Source of the DNA: Thalassotalea sp. 273M-4
GTDB taxonomy: Bacteria > Pseudomonadota > Gammaproteobacteria > Enterobacterales > Alteromonadaceae
Direction of reading: 5' to 3'
NCBI RefSeq assembly: GCF_041410465.1
Contig: NZ_CP166961.1
Location: forward strand, 2,170,001 to 2,234,000
DNA length: 64,000 nt
A program made the position numbers and the translations under genes. The notes beneath the pieces were generated by a model that saw nothing but the letters and a program-made list of their open reading frames with translations, was not told where the DNA came from and did no database searches. How positions within the stretch are numbered: position 1 is the first letter of the stretch; every line of letters starts with the position of its first letter. Below are positions 33,178 to 43,618 of the stretch, one piece after another.

Positions 33178-34860
33178 ATGTCGTTAAGTCCTGATTGTTT
33201 TACCCTGTTAAAAGATATCCCTAGTCAGATAACCAAACCGGAAAAATTTACCTTTCCTTTTTGTTATCAACCCCACCCCTTAGCTGAACTTGCTGTAGAG
33301 CAGTTACAACAGCATTTATTAAAGCAAACCAAATGGACCCATAACTTTGGCTTAGATTCAGCCAAGAATGCAGACGGTGGTAAAATGTTTGGTGTTTTAG
33401 TGGTTGAAGATAAACACGGGAGATTGGGCTTTTTATCCGCGTTTTCTGGCAAACTAGCAGATAGCAACTTGTTACCAGGCTTTGTACCACCCGTTTTTGA
33501 CTTGTTTACGTTAGATGGTTTTTTCACCCAAGAATCGGCTCGCATTAACCGCATCAATGATGAAATTGACCTATTAGAGCAAAGCGAAAGCTTGCGCAAT
33601 GCTTATGCTCAGTGGGATTTGGTTGAGCAAGAATATCAACAACATTTACAATGTCTGCAACAACAAATGAGCATCAATAAGCAACAGCGTAAGCAGCAAC
33701 GCCAGCAACAAAAAGACCGTTTATCTGGGGCTGATTATAACGACTTTCTGGATAAACTAAGCCAGCAAAGCATTTCAGAAAAGTTGGCATTACGAGATTT
33801 AAAACTGCATTGGCAGACCCAATTAGACCAAGCGAAAGGATGTGTTGAACAATTAAATGATGAGATTGAGCAATTAAAAAAGTTACGTAAAAAGCTTTCA
33901 GCTAAATTACAGAAAAAAGCCTTTTCGTATTTTCGCTTTTTAAATATTCAAGGCCAAGAAAAAGACTTAAATGCTATTTTTACCGATCCTAAAACCCCCG
34001 TTCCACCAGCAGGAGCAGGTGAATGTGCAGCGCCTAAGTTATTGCAGTACGCTTTTATCCATGGTTTACAACCTGTGGTGATGGCAGAGTTTTGGTGGGG
34101 CTGTTCGCCAAAATCGCAAATCCGCCAACACAAAAAATATTATGCCTCGTGTAGCACCAAATGTGAGCCTATTTTGGCTCATATGTTAGAAGGCATTGCT
34201 ATGGATGAGAACCCTTTATTGCAAAATCCTGGTGCCGGTAAACATTTAACTATGGTGTATCAAGATGAACACATCGTGGTGGTGAATAAACCAGAAGGTC
34301 TATTATCGGTACCTGGTAAAAATATCAACGACTCAGTCTATACTCGGATCCGTGAGAAATTTCCCTGCGCCGATGGCCCATTAATCGTTCATCGCCTTGA
34401 TATGTCAACCTCGGGCTTAATGGTATTGGCCTTGAGTTCACGGGCCAATAAAGATTTGCAACAACAATTTGTTACTCGAACAGTGCAAAAACGCTATATC
34501 GCCCTACTAAATGGGCTTATACAACAAGATGAAGGCTTTATCGATTTACCTTTGCGTCAAGATATCGAAGATAGACCAAGACAATGCGTGTGTTATGAAT
34601 ACGGCAAATCAGCCCAAACTCGTTATAAAGTGATTGCCAGAGATAACAACCAAACTCGGATACATTTATACCCTAAAACGGGACGTACTCATCAGCTACG
34701 AATGCATTGTGCTCATGTGCAAGGTTTAAATACGGCCATTGTGGGTGACGATTTATATGGCATAAAAACCAATCGATTACACTTACATGCCGAGTCTATT
34801 GTATTCAGTCATCCGGTAACCAAAAAAGAAATGAGTTTTACCGTGAAAGCAAACTTTTAA
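33178..34860 (+). CDS. RluA-family pseudouridine synthase with long N-terminal region
   Basis: A 560-residue protein. The C-terminal 220 residues are a RluA-type pseudouridine synthase with the catalytic Asp408 in HRLDMSTSGLMVLA, PEGLLSVPGK, and KTGRTHQLRMHC. The N-terminal 340 residues are additional: a globular segment, a Gln/Lys-rich coiled coil (about 145-255), and a segment with PVPPAGAGECAAPKLL and a Cys-containing tail. Such extended forms occur in Vibrio and Shewanella. The RNA target is unknown, and no clear Shine-Dalgarno sequence precedes the ATG. It converges on acpS with an 18-base gap. Confidence 0.88.
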   Translation: MSLSPDCFTLLKDIPSQITKPEKFTFPFCYQPHPLAELAVEQLQQHLLKQTKWTHNFGLDSAKNADGGKMFGVLVVEDKHGRLGFLSAFSGKLADSNLLPGFVPPVFDLFTLDGFFTQESARINRINDEIDLLEQSESLRNAYAQWDLVEQEYQQHLQCLQQQMSINKQQRKQQRQQQKDRLSGADYNDFLDKLSQQSISEKLALRDLKLHWQTQLDQAKGCVEQLNDEIEQLKKLRKKLSAKLQKKAFSYFRFLNIQGQEKDLNAIFTDPKTPVPPAGAGECAAPKLLQYAFIHGLQPVVMAEFWWGCSPKSQIRQHKKYYASCSTKCEPILAHMLEGIAMDENPLLQNPGAGKHLTMVYQDEHIVVVNKPEGLLSVPGKNINDSVYTRIREKFPCADGPLIVHRLDMSTSGLMVLALSSRANKDLQQQFVTRTVQKRYIALLNGLIQQDEGFIDLPLRQDIEDRPRQCVCYEYGKSAQTRYKVIARDNNQTRIHLYPKTGRTHQLRMHCAHVQGLNTAIVGDDLYGIKTNRLHLHAESIVFSHPVTKKEMSFTVKANF

Positions 34861-34878
34861 TCGGTTTGCTTGACGGCC

Positions 34879-35259
34879 TTAGCGCGACAGAACGACAAAA
34901 GCTACGGCATATTCTTGCTCATCAGATAAGCTTATATGCCAATGGTTCGCACCAAGTTCCTGGGCCACGGCCAACGCCCTATCGCTAAAGTGTAGGGTCG
35001 GTTGACCTGTACATAAAGAACGGATTTCAATGTGTTGAAATGAAATGCCATCAGCAATACCTCGTCCTAGGGCTTTTGCTGCGGCCTCTTTGGCAGCCCA
35101 ACGCTTGGCAAGAAAGCGCTCTGGTTGGTTTATGTCACAATAACGTTGGTACTCATCGGGTGTTAAGACTCGCTTCGCCAAGCGCTCGCGTGCCTGCTCA
35201 GCCATATTGGCAATGCGCTTAACTTGCAATATATCATTGCCGATACCTACGACGGACAT
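34879..35259 (-). CDS. acpS: Holo-[acyl-carrier-protein] synthase AcpS
   Basis: AcpS attaches phosphopantetheine from CoA to acyl carrier protein. The 126-residue protein has GIGNDILQVKRI (metal Asp at residue 8 or 9) and the AAKEAAAKALG helix with the second metal ligand. It ends the lepA-lepB-rnc-era-recO-pdxJ-acpS series, 56 bases after pdxJ. Confidence 0.96.
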   Translation of the reverse strand: MSVVGIGNDILQVKRIANMAEQARERLAKRVLTPDEYQRYCDINQPERFLAKRWAAKEAAAKALGRGIADGISFQHIEIRSLCTGQPTLHFSDRALAVAQELGANHWHISLSDEQEYAVAFVVLSR

Positions 35260-35315
35260 AAAACCTCCAGTGTTTCTCTTTTCGCTCTAATCAATACATA
35301 CTGCTAGTCGATAGC

Positions 35316-36050
35316 TTAAGCCATACGAGCTTCGATCATCAGGCGCTTCATATCGCGAACCGCTTTTTCTAAGCCATCAATGGCAGCTCTTGCGATAATC
35401 GCATGGCCGATGTTAAGTTCGATGATTTCTTTAATTGCGGCAACGGGCTTCACGTTAAAATAATTTAAACCATGACCGGCATTAACTTGTAAACCAATGC
35501 TTGTAGCGTATTCGGCAGCGCCTTTAATGCGCGCTAATTCATCGTGTTGCTGCTGTTCCGATTTTGCCTCGGCATAATGCCCAGTATGAATTTCAATAAA
35601 TGGCGCCCCCGTTGCTTTAGCCGCCTCAATCTGTTTTAAGTCAGCGTCAATAAATAAGCTTACTTGAATACCCTTTTCGGCCAGACGGCTTACAGCTTCG
35701 GTGATTTTATCTTGTTGTGATAACACATCAAGACCACCTTCGGTGGTAAGTTCTTCACGTTTTTCTGGCACTAAACAACAAAAAGCGGGCTTTACATCGA
35801 GAGCGATATTAATCATTTCTTCCGTGACAGCCATTTCTAGATTCATTCGTGTTTGAATGGTTTTGGCCATAACATATACGTCGCGGTCGTTAATGTGTCG
35901 GCGATCTTCACGTAAATGAATGGTTATGCCCTCAGCACCTGCATGCTCAGCAACACTGGCAGCATGAGCAGGATCTGGAAACGTGGTGCCGCGGGCTTGT
36001 CGTAAGGTTGCAATGTGATCAACGTTCACACCCAAATAAATATCTTTCAT
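35316..36050 (-). CDS. pdxJ: Pyridoxine 5'-phosphate synthase PdxJ
   Basis: PdxJ condenses 1-deoxyxylulose 5-phosphate and 3-amino-2-oxopropyl phosphate in vitamin B6 synthesis. The 244-residue TIM-barrel protein starts [16 protein letters not shown], then [28 protein letters not shown] and VNAGHGLNY, all family landmarks with the catalytic His and Glu. It follows recO by 48 bases. Confidence 0.97.
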   Translation of the reverse strand: MKDIYLGVNVDHIATLRQARGTTFPDPAHAASVAEHAGAEGITIHLREDRRHINDRDVYVMAKTIQTRMNLEMAVTEEMINIALDVKPAFCCLVPEKREELTTEGGLDVLSQQDKITEAVSRLAEKGIQVSLFIDADLKQIEAAKATGAPFIEIHTGHYAEAKSEQQQHDELARIKGAAEYATSIGLQVNAGHGLNYFNVKPVAAIKEIIELNIGHAIIARAAIDGLEKAVRDMKRLMIEARMA

Positions 36051-36098
36051 TACTTTTGTCTCTTTTTTAACGCGCTGATGCCGGCAGTTAATGCCTTA

Positions 36099-36845
36099 TC
36101 AGAGCGATATTTTGCGGTTAAATAACTTTCGACTGTGTAAAGGCTTATTGCCTAAATACATTTGTAAGACCTGTCTCATCAATAGTTTACAGGTTAGTAG
36201 TATGTCTTTGGCATGAAAATTATCACACCCAATCTGGCGCAAATGTTCACCATCATACAGCGGATATTGGATCCCGATTTGAGCCGGTATAAAGCCTTCT
36301 TCTGGGATGTAATGCCATTTATCCACCATCGCTTTAGCAAATTGAATTTCCTCAGCAACCGTCGGCTCAGTTCTTGGTACAGACAATACGGAAAAATCTA
36401 AAGATAAGCCCAACTCTTGTAATAAGGTCATTTCAAAGCGGCGAAGCAAAGGTTCTATAGCATCGGCTTGACTGAGCTTATTCAAGGTCTGATGGTACAA
36501 GGTAAATAACGATTCACAAGGAATGTTTTCTGGCAGTAACCGCACCATTAATTCATTTAAGTAAAAGCCACTGTATAAGTGATGACCTTGCAGAGTTAAG
36601 CTTTTTTGGGCAAATTCAATACGAGATAGGGTTTTTAAAGTATGCTTACCTTTAAGCTCAACGGTTAAACGCGCAAACGGTTGCAACTGGCCTTTTTTAG
36701 CCGAAGACTTTCCTTTGCCAACATAGACCACAGCACTGATATGGCCAAACTCTTCACTGAGTAAATTAACCAGCAAGCTACTGTCGCGATACGGTCTCGA
36801 ATGCAGTAAGTAAGCTTGCTGTAAATGAACTTGCGCTAATTTCAT
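36099..36845 (-). CDS. recO: DNA repair protein RecO
   Basis: RecO helps load RecA on SSB-coated DNA in the RecFOR pathway. The 248-residue protein has an N-terminal OB fold (LLHSRPYRDSSLLVNLLSEEFG, split here over residues 13-34) and a helical C-terminal domain. It lacks the four-cysteine zinc motif present in some RecO proteins, as is usual in gammaproteobacteria. It begins 12 bases after era. Confidence 0.93.
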   Translation of the reverse strand: MKLAQVHLQQAYLLHSRPYRDSSLLVNLLSEEFGHISAVVYVGKGKSSAKKGQLQPFARLTVELKGKHTLKTLSRIEFAQKSLTLQGHHLYSGFYLNELMVRLLPENIPCESLFTLYHQTLNKLSQADAIEPLLRRFEMTLLQELGLSLDFSVLSVPRTEPTVAEEIQFAKAMVDKWHYIPEEGFIPAQIGIQYPLYDGEHLRQIGCDNFHAKDILLTCKLLMRQVLQMYLGNKPLHSRKLFNRKISL

Positions 36846-36857
36846 CTAACAATCCGA

Positions 36858-37769
36858 TCAGCCGGAATAGTCATCCCCATAGCCTAGGCTGCGCAAGGCG
36901 CGCTCATCATCAGCCCAGCCGGATTTCACTTTTACCCAAGTTTCCAAAAACACTTGGCGCTCAAACAACTCTTCCATGTCTCGTCGGGCTTCTCTACCAA
37001 TGGTTTTTAACCGTTCGCCTTTGTTGCCGATGACCATACGTTTTTGGCTGTTTCGTTCAACCAATATCAAGGCATTAATGTGTAAAATACCCTTCTGATC
37101 GGATTTAAACTGTTCTATTTCAACCGTTGTTGAATATGGCAATTCATCACCGGTAAAGCGAATAAGTTTTTCACGAAGGATTTCAGAAGCCATAAAACGC
37201 GATGAACGGTCTGTGATGTAATCTTCAGGGAACCAAAAGTCACTCTCTGGTAAGTTCTGCAAACAAATTTCGCGAATTCTATCGACTTTATCGCCTTTCA
37301 TCGCACTGATAGGAATAATTTCCTGAAAGTCGTGTTTTTCGGCAATTTTTTGCAAGTGCGGTAATAATGCTTCTTTATCTTGAACGTTGTCGACCTTATT
37401 TACCGCTAAAACGGCAGGACAACCACTTTGTTTGATTTTTTTCAATACCAGTTCGTCGTCTTCAGTCCAATGTGTGCCTTCAACTAAAAAGATAATTAAC
37501 TCAACTTCGGCAATAGAACTGCTGGCCGCTCGATTCATGAGTCGATTAATGGCGCGTTTCTCTTCTGAGTGTAACCCTGGGGTATCCACCAATATGGCTT
37601 GGCTTTGACCTTCCGTTAAGATACCTAGAATACGGTGACGAGTGGTTTGTGGTTTACGCGAGGTAATACTAACCTTTTGCCCCAAAAGCGCATTCAATAA
37701 AGTCGACTTGCCAACATTAGGACGACCAACGAGGGCGACAAGGCCACAGTGTTTAGTTTGCTCAGACAT
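36858..37769 (-). CDS. era: GTPase Era
   Basis: Era is a GTPase that binds the 3' end of 16S rRNA for 30S maturation. The 303-residue protein has G1 [13 protein letters not shown]3 DTPGLH, G4 NKVD, and a C-terminal KH domain with [17 protein letters not shown]. The start overlaps the rnc end by 8 bases, as in many relatives, so the two are translationally linked. Confidence 0.97.
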   Translation of the reverse strand: MSEQTKHCGLVALVGRPNVGKSTLLNALLGQKVSITSRKPQTTRHRILGILTEGQSQAILVDTPGLHSEEKRAINRLMNRAASSSIAEVELIIFLVEGTHWTEDDELVLKKIKQSGCPAVLAVNKVDNVQDKEALLPHLQKIAEKHDFQEIIPISAMKGDKVDRIREICLQNLPESDFWFPEDYITDRSSRFMASEILREKLIRFTGDELPYSTTVEIEQFKSDQKGILHINALILVERNSQKRMVIGNKGERLKTIGREARRDMEELFERQVFLETWVKVKSGWADDERALRSLGYGDDYSG

Positions 37770-38442
37770 TGAGTAACTCCAAAACTTGTTGCGCAGCGGC
37801 CTGTTCAGCCTTGCGTCGAGATGTACCTGTGGTGATCACATCTTCGGCTAATGAATGGACTTTACAGCAAATAGTAAATTCCTGGTTATGTGCTTGACCG
37901 GTGGTTTTAATCACGTCGTATTCTGGCAACGGCAATTTACGCCCTTGCAAGTATTCTTGAAGACGCGTTTTTGGATCTTTTTGGCTTACATTGGGGTTAA
38001 TTTTAGACAACCTTGGCTTAAACCAGGTCAACACTAATGCTTTGGTAGTGGGTAAATCTGAGTCTAAAAATATAGCCCCTATAATCGCTTCAATCGCGTC
38101 TTCAAGAATAGAATCGCGGCGAAAACCTCCGCTTTTAAGTTCACCCGGTCCTAAAATTAAGCAGCCACCTAAGTCAAAACTTCGGCCAATTTCGGCCAGC
38201 GTTACGCCGCGCACTAAGGTCGAGCGCATACGGGTAAGTTCTCCTTCGCTCGCCTTGGGAAACATCGCAAACAACTCATGTGCAATGATGTAACCTAAGA
38301 TAGAGTCGCCAAGAAACTCAAGTCGTTCATTATTTTTACCTTTGGCACTTCGATGCGTCAGTGCCTGTTCAAGTAAAGACAGATCATTAAAGGTGTAGCC
38401 AATATCGCTCATTAAGCGATTTAATTGTATGTTAGTAGTCAA
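37762..38442 (-). CDS. rnc: Ribonuclease III
   Basis: RNase III cuts double-stranded RNA in rRNA and mRNA processing. The 226-residue protein has the signature [13 protein letters not shown] and a second acidic site in [15 protein letters not shown], then a C-terminal dsRNA-binding domain ([10 protein letters not shown] to [13 protein letters not shown]). The start is a TTG directly after the lepB stop, with GGTGGGA 8 bases upstream; the N-terminal LNRL aligns with E. coli INRL, which favours TTG over the ATG at 38412. Confidence 0.95.
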   Translation of the reverse strand: MTTNIQLNRLMSDIGYTFNDLSLLEQALTHRSAKGKNNERLEFLGDSILGYIIAHELFAMFPKASEGELTRMRSTLVRGVTLAEIGRSFDLGGCLILGPGELKSGGFRRDSILEDAIEAIIGAIFLDSDLPTTKALVLTWFKPRLSKINPNVSQKDPKTRLQEYLQGRKLPLPEYDVIKTTGQAHNQEFTICCKVHSLAEDVITTGTSRRKAEQAAAQQVLELLNV

Positions 38443-39363
38443 TTAGTTAATCCCACCAATACGCTCAAAACGAAGTCCTGAAGGGATCCAGCCAGGTAGC
38501 CAACTGTCTTTTGCTCTGTCAAATTCAAAACTCATCCATATCGCTACCGCTTCACCAACTAGGTTTTGTTCCGGCACGAAACCCCAGTAACGAGAGTCAA
38601 GCGAGTTGTCGCGATTATCGCCCATGACAAAATACTGCCCTTCGGGTACTAGCCATTCGCCTTTTTGAAAGCCTCGCTGGTTATAAAATCGTGGTGTTTG
38701 TGGCATGGTATTGTTATTCACCAAAACTTCATGTGTTTTGCCCGGCATATTAGACTGATAGCGAGTTAATGGCATATCCAATTGTTGGTATTCGCCTACC
38801 GCCTTAAAATCGGTTACCACTCGTTCCATGTTTGGACACGGCTTGCTGGTATCGGTACACTGAGGCTGAATGTATAAGGTTTTATTTCGATAAATCACCC
38901 GATCTCCAGGTACCCCTACAACACGCTTAATGTAGTCAATTTCCGGTTGCACCGGATATTTAAACACCACGACATCACCGCGTTCTGGATGCCCTATTTC
39001 CCAAAATTTATGGCGAGCAACAGGTTCTCTTAAGCCGTAATTAAACTTATTGACCAAAATAAAATCGCCATCAAGTAAGGTTGGCATCATCGAACCTGAT
39101 GGTATTTGAAACGGTTCCCATAAAAATGAACGCAAGATTAGAACAAAGGCAATAACCGGAAACACTTGCACCGAGGTATCAACCAACGGGTTTGGTTGAA
39201 CAATCTTTGCAACGGCTTCTTCGTCCAGTGGCTGAGCGCATTGTTGTTGTGTATGTAACAACGCCAATTGCCGTTTTGGTGCATAAACAAATTTATCTAA
39301 TAACCATACGACCCCGGTTATTAAAGTAATTATCACCAAAAATATTGAAAAATATGCCGCCAT
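38443..39363 (-). CDS. lepB: Signal peptidase I LepB
   Basis: LepB cleaves signal peptides of secreted proteins at the inner membrane. The 306-residue protein has an N-terminal membrane helix (about 3-22), a second hydrophobic segment near 70-85, the nucleophile Ser in IPSGSMMPTLLDGD, the general-base Lys in YIKRVVGVPGD, and the GDNRDNSLDSRYWG box. It follows lepA by 11 bases. Confidence 0.96.
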   Translation of the reverse strand: MAAYFSIFLVIITLITGVVWLLDKFVYAPKRQLALLHTQQQCAQPLDEEAVAKIVQPNPLVDTSVQVFPVIAFVLILRSFLWEPFQIPSGSMMPTLLDGDFILVNKFNYGLREPVARHKFWEIGHPERGDVVVFKYPVQPEIDYIKRVVGVPGDRVIYRNKTLYIQPQCTDTSKPCPNMERVVTDFKAVGEYQQLDMPLTRYQSNMPGKTHEVLVNNNTMPQTPRFYNQRGFQKGEWLVPEGQYFVMGDNRDNSLDSRYWGFVPEQNLVGEAVAIWMSFEFDRAKDSWLPGWIPSGLRFERIGGIN

Positions 39364-39374
39364 GTCAGTCCTTT

Positions 39375-41165
39375 TTATTTACCTAGTTTTAATACGGCTA
39401 AAAACGCTTCTTGAGGTACTTCAACGTTACCTACTTGTTTCATGCGCTTTTTACCTTCTTTTTGTTTTTGAAGTAGTTTTTTCTTACGTGAAACATCACC
39501 ACCATAACATTTAGCAATAACGTTTTTACGCAGTTGTTTAACCGTTGTGCGGGCGATAATGTTATTACCGATAGCCGCTTGAATGGCGACATCAAACATT
39601 TGACGATGGATCAAATCTTTTAGTTTGTCGACCAATTGACGGCCACGAGATACCGAATTGGTGCGGTGCGTTATCATCGCTAAGGCATCGACGCGATCAC
39701 CATTGATTAAAATATCACAACGCACCATGTCAGAAGCTTCAAAGCGAACAAAATTATAATCCAGTGACGCATAGCCACGACTAGTCGATTTTAACTTATC
39801 AAAAAAGTCCATTACCACTTCAGCCATCGGTAGTTCATAAGTAACAGCAACTTGATTACCGTGGTAAGTTAAGGTTTTTTGGACCCCACGTTTTTCAATA
39901 CATAAGGTGATAACATTACCTAAATGTTCTTGCGGTACCAAAATATTGGCTTCGACGATTGGCTCACGAATTTCATTAATTTCGTTAATCGGCGGTAAGT
40001 CAGACGGATTATCAATAACCAAAATGCGACCATCGGTGCGTTCTACTTCGTAGTTTACCGTAGGCGCTGTGGTTATAAGGTCTAAGTCATACTCTCGGGC
40101 TAAACGCTCTTGAATGATTTCCATATGCAGCATACCTAAGAAGCCGCAGCGAAAACCAAAACCAAGCGCCCCTGAGCTTTCTGGCTCATAAAATAATGAC
40201 GCGTCATTTAGGCTTAACTTAGCAAGCGCATCACGAAAGTTTTCAAAATCGTCCGAACTGATTGGAAAGATCCCGGCATAAACTTGAGGTTTAACTTTTT
40301 GAAAGCCCGGTAAAGCCGATTCGGCAGGGTTACGAGTTAACGTCAAGGTATCACCTACAGGTGCCCCATGAATATCTTTGATCCCAGCAATAATAAAGCC
40401 TACTTCACCCGTTCTTAAGACCCCTGTATCGGTTTGTTTTGGGGTAAATATGCCCACTTTATCGATATGGTGGCTTTGCCCTGTCGACATAACAGTCATT
40501 TTGTCGCCTTTGCGCACTTCACCATTGATAATACGAACCAAAGAAACAACCCCTTGGTAATTATCGAACCAAGAGTCAATGATTAAGGCCTGCAAGTTAC
40601 CATCGCTCTTGCCAACCGGAGGTGGAATATTTGCAACAATGCTTTCTAATACGTCTTCAACGCCCAAGCCCGTTTTGGCAGAACAAGGAACCGCTTCGGT
40701 CGCATCAATACCAATGATATCTTCAATTTCTTCACAAACTCGATCTGGATCGGCTTGTGGTAAATCAATCTTGTTTAAGATTGGCACCACTTCCAAATTC
40801 ATTTCTAGAGCGGTATAACAGTTAGCAAGAGTTTGAGCCTCCACCCCTTGCCCTGCATCAACCACTAACAACGCACCTTCACATGCGGCAAGTGAACGAG
40901 AAACTTCATAAGAAAAATCGACGTGACCTGGGGTATCGATGAAATTTAATTGATAGGTTTCACCATCTCGAGCGTTATAGTCTAAGGTAACACTTTGGGC
41001 TTTAATGGTAATACCGCGCTCTTTTTCAAGATCCATTGAGTCAAGAACTTGAGCGGCCATTTCGCGATCGGTTAGGCCACCACAGTGTTGGATGAGGCGA
41101 TCAGATAAGGTTGATTTACCATGATCGATGTGGGCAATAATTGAAAAGTTACGTATGTGCTTCAT
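39375..41165 (-). CDS. lepA: Elongation factor 4 (LepA)
   Basis: LepA is a ribosomal GTPase related to EF-G that acts in translation initiation and fidelity. The 596-residue protein has G1 [14 protein letters not shown]2 RGITIKAQ, G3 DTPGHVDF, G4 NKIDLP, and the LepA-specific C-terminal domain with [19 protein letters not shown]. Length equals E. coli (599). It is the first gene of the lepA-acpS series. Confidence 0.98.
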   Translation of the reverse strand: MKHIRNFSIIAHIDHGKSTLSDRLIQHCGGLTDREMAAQVLDSMDLEKERGITIKAQSVTLDYNARDGETYQLNFIDTPGHVDFSYEVSRSLAACEGALLVVDAGQGVEAQTLANCYTALEMNLEVVPILNKIDLPQADPDRVCEEIEDIIGIDATEAVPCSAKTGLGVEDVLESIVANIPPPVGKSDGNLQALIIDSWFDNYQGVVSLVRIINGEVRKGDKMTVMSTGQSHHIDKVGIFTPKQTDTGVLRTGEVGFIIAGIKDIHGAPVGDTLTLTRNPAESALPGFQKVKPQVYAGIFPISSDDFENFRDALAKLSLNDASLFYEPESSGALGFGFRCGFLGMLHMEIIQERLAREYDLDLITTAPTVNYEVERTDGRILVIDNPSDLPPINEINEIREPIVEANILVPQEHLGNVITLCIEKRGVQKTLTYHGNQVAVTYELPMAEVVMDFFDKLKSTSRGYASLDYNFVRFEASDMVRCDILINGDRVDALAMITHRTNSVSRGRQLVDKLKDLIHRQMFDVAIQAAIGNNIIARTTVKQLRKNVIAKCYGGDVSRKKKLLQKQKEGKKRMKQVGNVEVPQEAFLAVLKLGK

Positions 41166-41435
41166 AGAAAGAGCTTATAATTCAAATAATAGATACAAAA
41201 AAAATATTGGCGTGATTTTACCGAATTTAACGCCTTGTCGCTATCTTTACTTGCCTTATTGTGATTCCTTATGGTGAATTTGTGGCTTCATTATACCAAT
41301 AGACGGCTTATTGCACCCTTTAAACGATGCAAGAAATGCATAAGACAACCCTAGATAAATACAAAAATCAATTTTAAAAGCCTATAAAACAAGTACTTAA
41401 TCAATAAGTATAAGGACTTAGGAAAAAAGATAGCA
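41166..41435. other. rseC-lepA intergenic region
   Basis: 270 AT-rich bases. No RNA gene or strong terminator is visible after rseC; it probably holds the lepA promoter. Confidence 0.4.
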
Positions 41436-41906
41436 CTATAATTGTGTAACAGAAATTGTTTTTGGGCAACGACGCAGTAATTTAGGCTGCAAAGACGCTT
41501 GCACCTCGGTTTGGCTTTGTTGTTTTTGCGCCAGTTTAAAGCCACAAAAAGCCAGAGTGCTGGCGAGTATCAGCCCAGAGACTTCATGCCATTGTAATTG
41601 CTCGACCAACACCAGTTGCCCCAAGCTCGCGCCTATAATTAACCCCAGTAAAGGCCATAAATACACCTGCACAGCACTGGTTAAAATATTACCTTCGGGA
41701 ATGCCTATGACCACTTCATCACCAATCGTTAGCGGAATATCGGTTTCAAGATCTGAGATCAAAGCTTTATGCGAAATAGCTTTAGCCACTTGGCCACTGC
41801 CACAGTCATTTTGTTGCTCACAACTGTGACAAGTTGATTTGATTTGACTTTTTACGGTAACACGGCGATTGTTTATGGCAATCACCGTTGCAGTTTCTTC
41901 TATCAT
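41436..41906 (-). CDS. rseC: SoxR-reducing/sigma-E modulator protein RseC
   Basis: RseC is an inner-membrane protein of the rpoE operon, linked to sigma-E signalling and, with Rsx, to SoxR reduction. The 156-residue protein has an N-terminal domain with a four-cysteine cluster (CHSCEQQNDCGSG has three of them within residues 26-35), then two membrane helices (about 78-98 and 106-124). It follows rseB by 13 bases and ends the rpoE-rseA-rseB-rseC unit. Confidence 0.92.
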   Translation of the reverse strand: MIEETATVIAINNRRVTVKSQIKSTCHSCEQQNDCGSGQVAKAISHKALISDLETDIPLTIGDEVVIGIPEGNILTSAVQVYLWPLLGLIIGASLGQLVLVEQLQWHEVSGLILASTLAFCGFKLAQKQQSQTEVQASLQPKLLRRCPKTISVTQL

Positions 41907-41919
41907 TTACATAGGCCGA

Positions 41920-42918
41920 TTAGTTAAAGCTTACAGAGTCTGCGATTGCTAAGGCCGTGTTAGGGGGGATTTTCCCAACAACATTGATTTCATAACCATC
42001 GCGTAATTGCGATAATAACACAGTTGCCCCAGTTTGATTAATACTAGGTTTGCGGGGGGCTTCATCGGATGGGCTAACGTAGACTGACACGTCGACCAAA
42101 CCATCATTAAATAATAATGATTCTACCGGCTCATTAACTTTTGACAGTACGTTTCGATTCGCATGACGTTGCACAAACCCGTCTGGTAACCAATTAACTT
42201 GCCACGAAAAGTCTACCTGTTGCCCTGTATGGCTGATTGGGGTTGGCAACTCTGCGTTTATGAGCTGATTTAAAATCTCATTGCTTTTGTCTGTAATGGC
42301 CAAATGAGTAAACTGAATTTGTTCGAGTAATTCCCCGGTTTGACTGATGATGGCACTTTTCAATAACAGCCCCGTAGTGGTGTCTAACCATAACCAATAA
42401 CCAAAGCGCTGTTTATCTTTGCTCTCAAGGCGAATTAATTGCGCACTTCGACCTAAAATTCGACTTTTGCCAACCCCAATAAAATCATAGCTTTGTTGCA
42501 ATTTGCTAATATCGTCCCAAAAAATATTTGGGATCGGGCCTGTTATGGAATCCGCAACAACAGAATACGGCACATTATCCATTTCAAAATAACTGACAAC
42601 GTTGTCGCGACGAATAAACTCTTTACGAGGTCCATTGAGCAAGGTAATGATTTCCATTTCCTTACCTTCAGCTACCCCATGCAACCAGCGATAAGGCTCG
42701 GCTCGGTTGTTTTTAACCACGACAAAAGAGGTATCAAAATTAAGTTGTTTTAGCGAGGCCGTAAGCCTTTGCATCCATTGTAATGCAGTGGGTACCTGCG
42801 CTGTTTGGATTGATTCAGAGCTGGCAGAATTAGGTTGCTGTTCTGAGCTTTGGGCCGAACTTGGTGCCATTGGCAACATAGTCGTTGCCAAGGCAAGTAA
42901 AAAGACTGATGACTTCAT
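41920..42918 (-). CDS. rseB: Sigma-E regulatory protein RseB (MucB)
   Basis: RseB is a periplasmic protein that binds RseA and protects it from DegS until lipopolysaccharide or lipoprotein stress. The 332-residue precursor starts at ATG 42918 with a signal peptide (MKSSVFLLALATTMLP, cleavage after about residue 23) and has the lipid-binding N-terminal domain (GPRKEFIRRD, WLWLDTTTGLLLKS) and a C-terminal domain. A longer reading from TTG 42972 would spoil the signal peptide. It starts 4 bases after the rseA stop. Confidence 0.93.
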   Translation of the reverse strand: MKSSVFLLALATTMLPMAPSSAQSSEQQPNSASSESIQTAQVPTALQWMQRLTASLKQLNFDTSFVVVKNNRAEPYRWLHGVAEGKEMEIITLLNGPRKEFIRRDNVVSYFEMDNVPYSVVADSITGPIPNIFWDDISKLQQSYDFIGVGKSRILGRSAQLIRLESKDKQRFGYWLWLDTTTGLLLKSAIISQTGELLEQIQFTHLAITDKSNEILNQLINAELPTPISHTGQQVDFSWQVNWLPDGFVQRHANRNVLSKVNEPVESLLFNDGLVDVSVYVSPSDEAPRKPSINQTGATVLLSQLRDGYEINVVGKIPPNTALAIADSVSFN

Positions 42919-42922
42919 GTAT

Positions 42923-43516
42923 TTAGTTTGGTTCTTTATCCGTTTGGTCTTCGTTTTCTGGTTGTTTTTCAAGGCCAGGATTAAGCTTACGCTGCATTTG
43001 ATGATCCGATAAAATCGCTTGCAATTTTTGCTGACGCTCTATCATAAGGCGTTTTTGTGTGCTTATTGATTGCGGTTCAAAATTATAACTTACCGGCTCA
43101 GCGACCCCACCTACAGGAAAGGGTTGAAAAACTTGCGCCGGCATTGGCGTGACATCATCTGAGGTATACGATTGTTGGACACCTAAAACCATTAACCAAG
43201 CTGCTGATGCCGCGATTGCAAGTTGGCCAGCGGGTTTGAACAGGGTTACCACTTTAGCCTTCACGGCTTGCTGCAAGCTTGGCTTGTGCATAGGCGCTAA
43301 GATGGTTGGCTCAGCTGCAATAGCAACAGCGATGTCATCAGATAAGTCTAAATCAATATGTTCTGCGTGTTCGCCTCTGATCACATCACCGATGAGATGG
43401 TAACGTCCCCAAGCCTCATTAAGTTGATCATCATTTTTAATTTGTTCAACTTTCGATGTATCGACATCGTGTTGATCAACTAAAGCCGATAATGCTTCAA
43501 ACTTATTTTCACTCAT
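42923..43516 (-). CDS. rseA: Anti-sigma-E factor RseA (MucA)
   Basis: RseA is a bitopic inner-membrane protein whose cytoplasmic domain holds RpoE; DegS and RseP cut it under envelope stress. The 197-residue protein starts MSENKFEALSALVD, contains the sigma-binding WGRYHLIGDVIRG region, one membrane helix (about 93-111, QLAIAASAAWLMVLGV) and a periplasmic tail rich in Gln. ATG 43516 is preferred to GTG 43528 by family comparison. It follows rpoE by about 100 bases. Confidence 0.93.
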   Translation of the reverse strand: MSENKFEALSALVDQHDVDTSKVEQIKNDDQLNEAWGRYHLIGDVIRGEHAEHIDLDLSDDIAVAIAAEPTILAPMHKPSLQQAVKAKVVTLFKPAGQLAIAASAAWLMVLGVQQSYTSDDVTPMPAQVFQPFPVGGVAEPVSYNFEPQSISTQKRLMIERQQKLQAILSDHQMQRKLNPGLEKQPENEDQTDKEPN

Positions 43517-43618
43517 ATATATACTCACAATATTTAGCGATAATATTCGCTAACTTGGTTTTTGGCGTGGCTAGAAAACCACTAAAAATACCCTTCAAAA
43601 CACTCTGCATTAATCACA

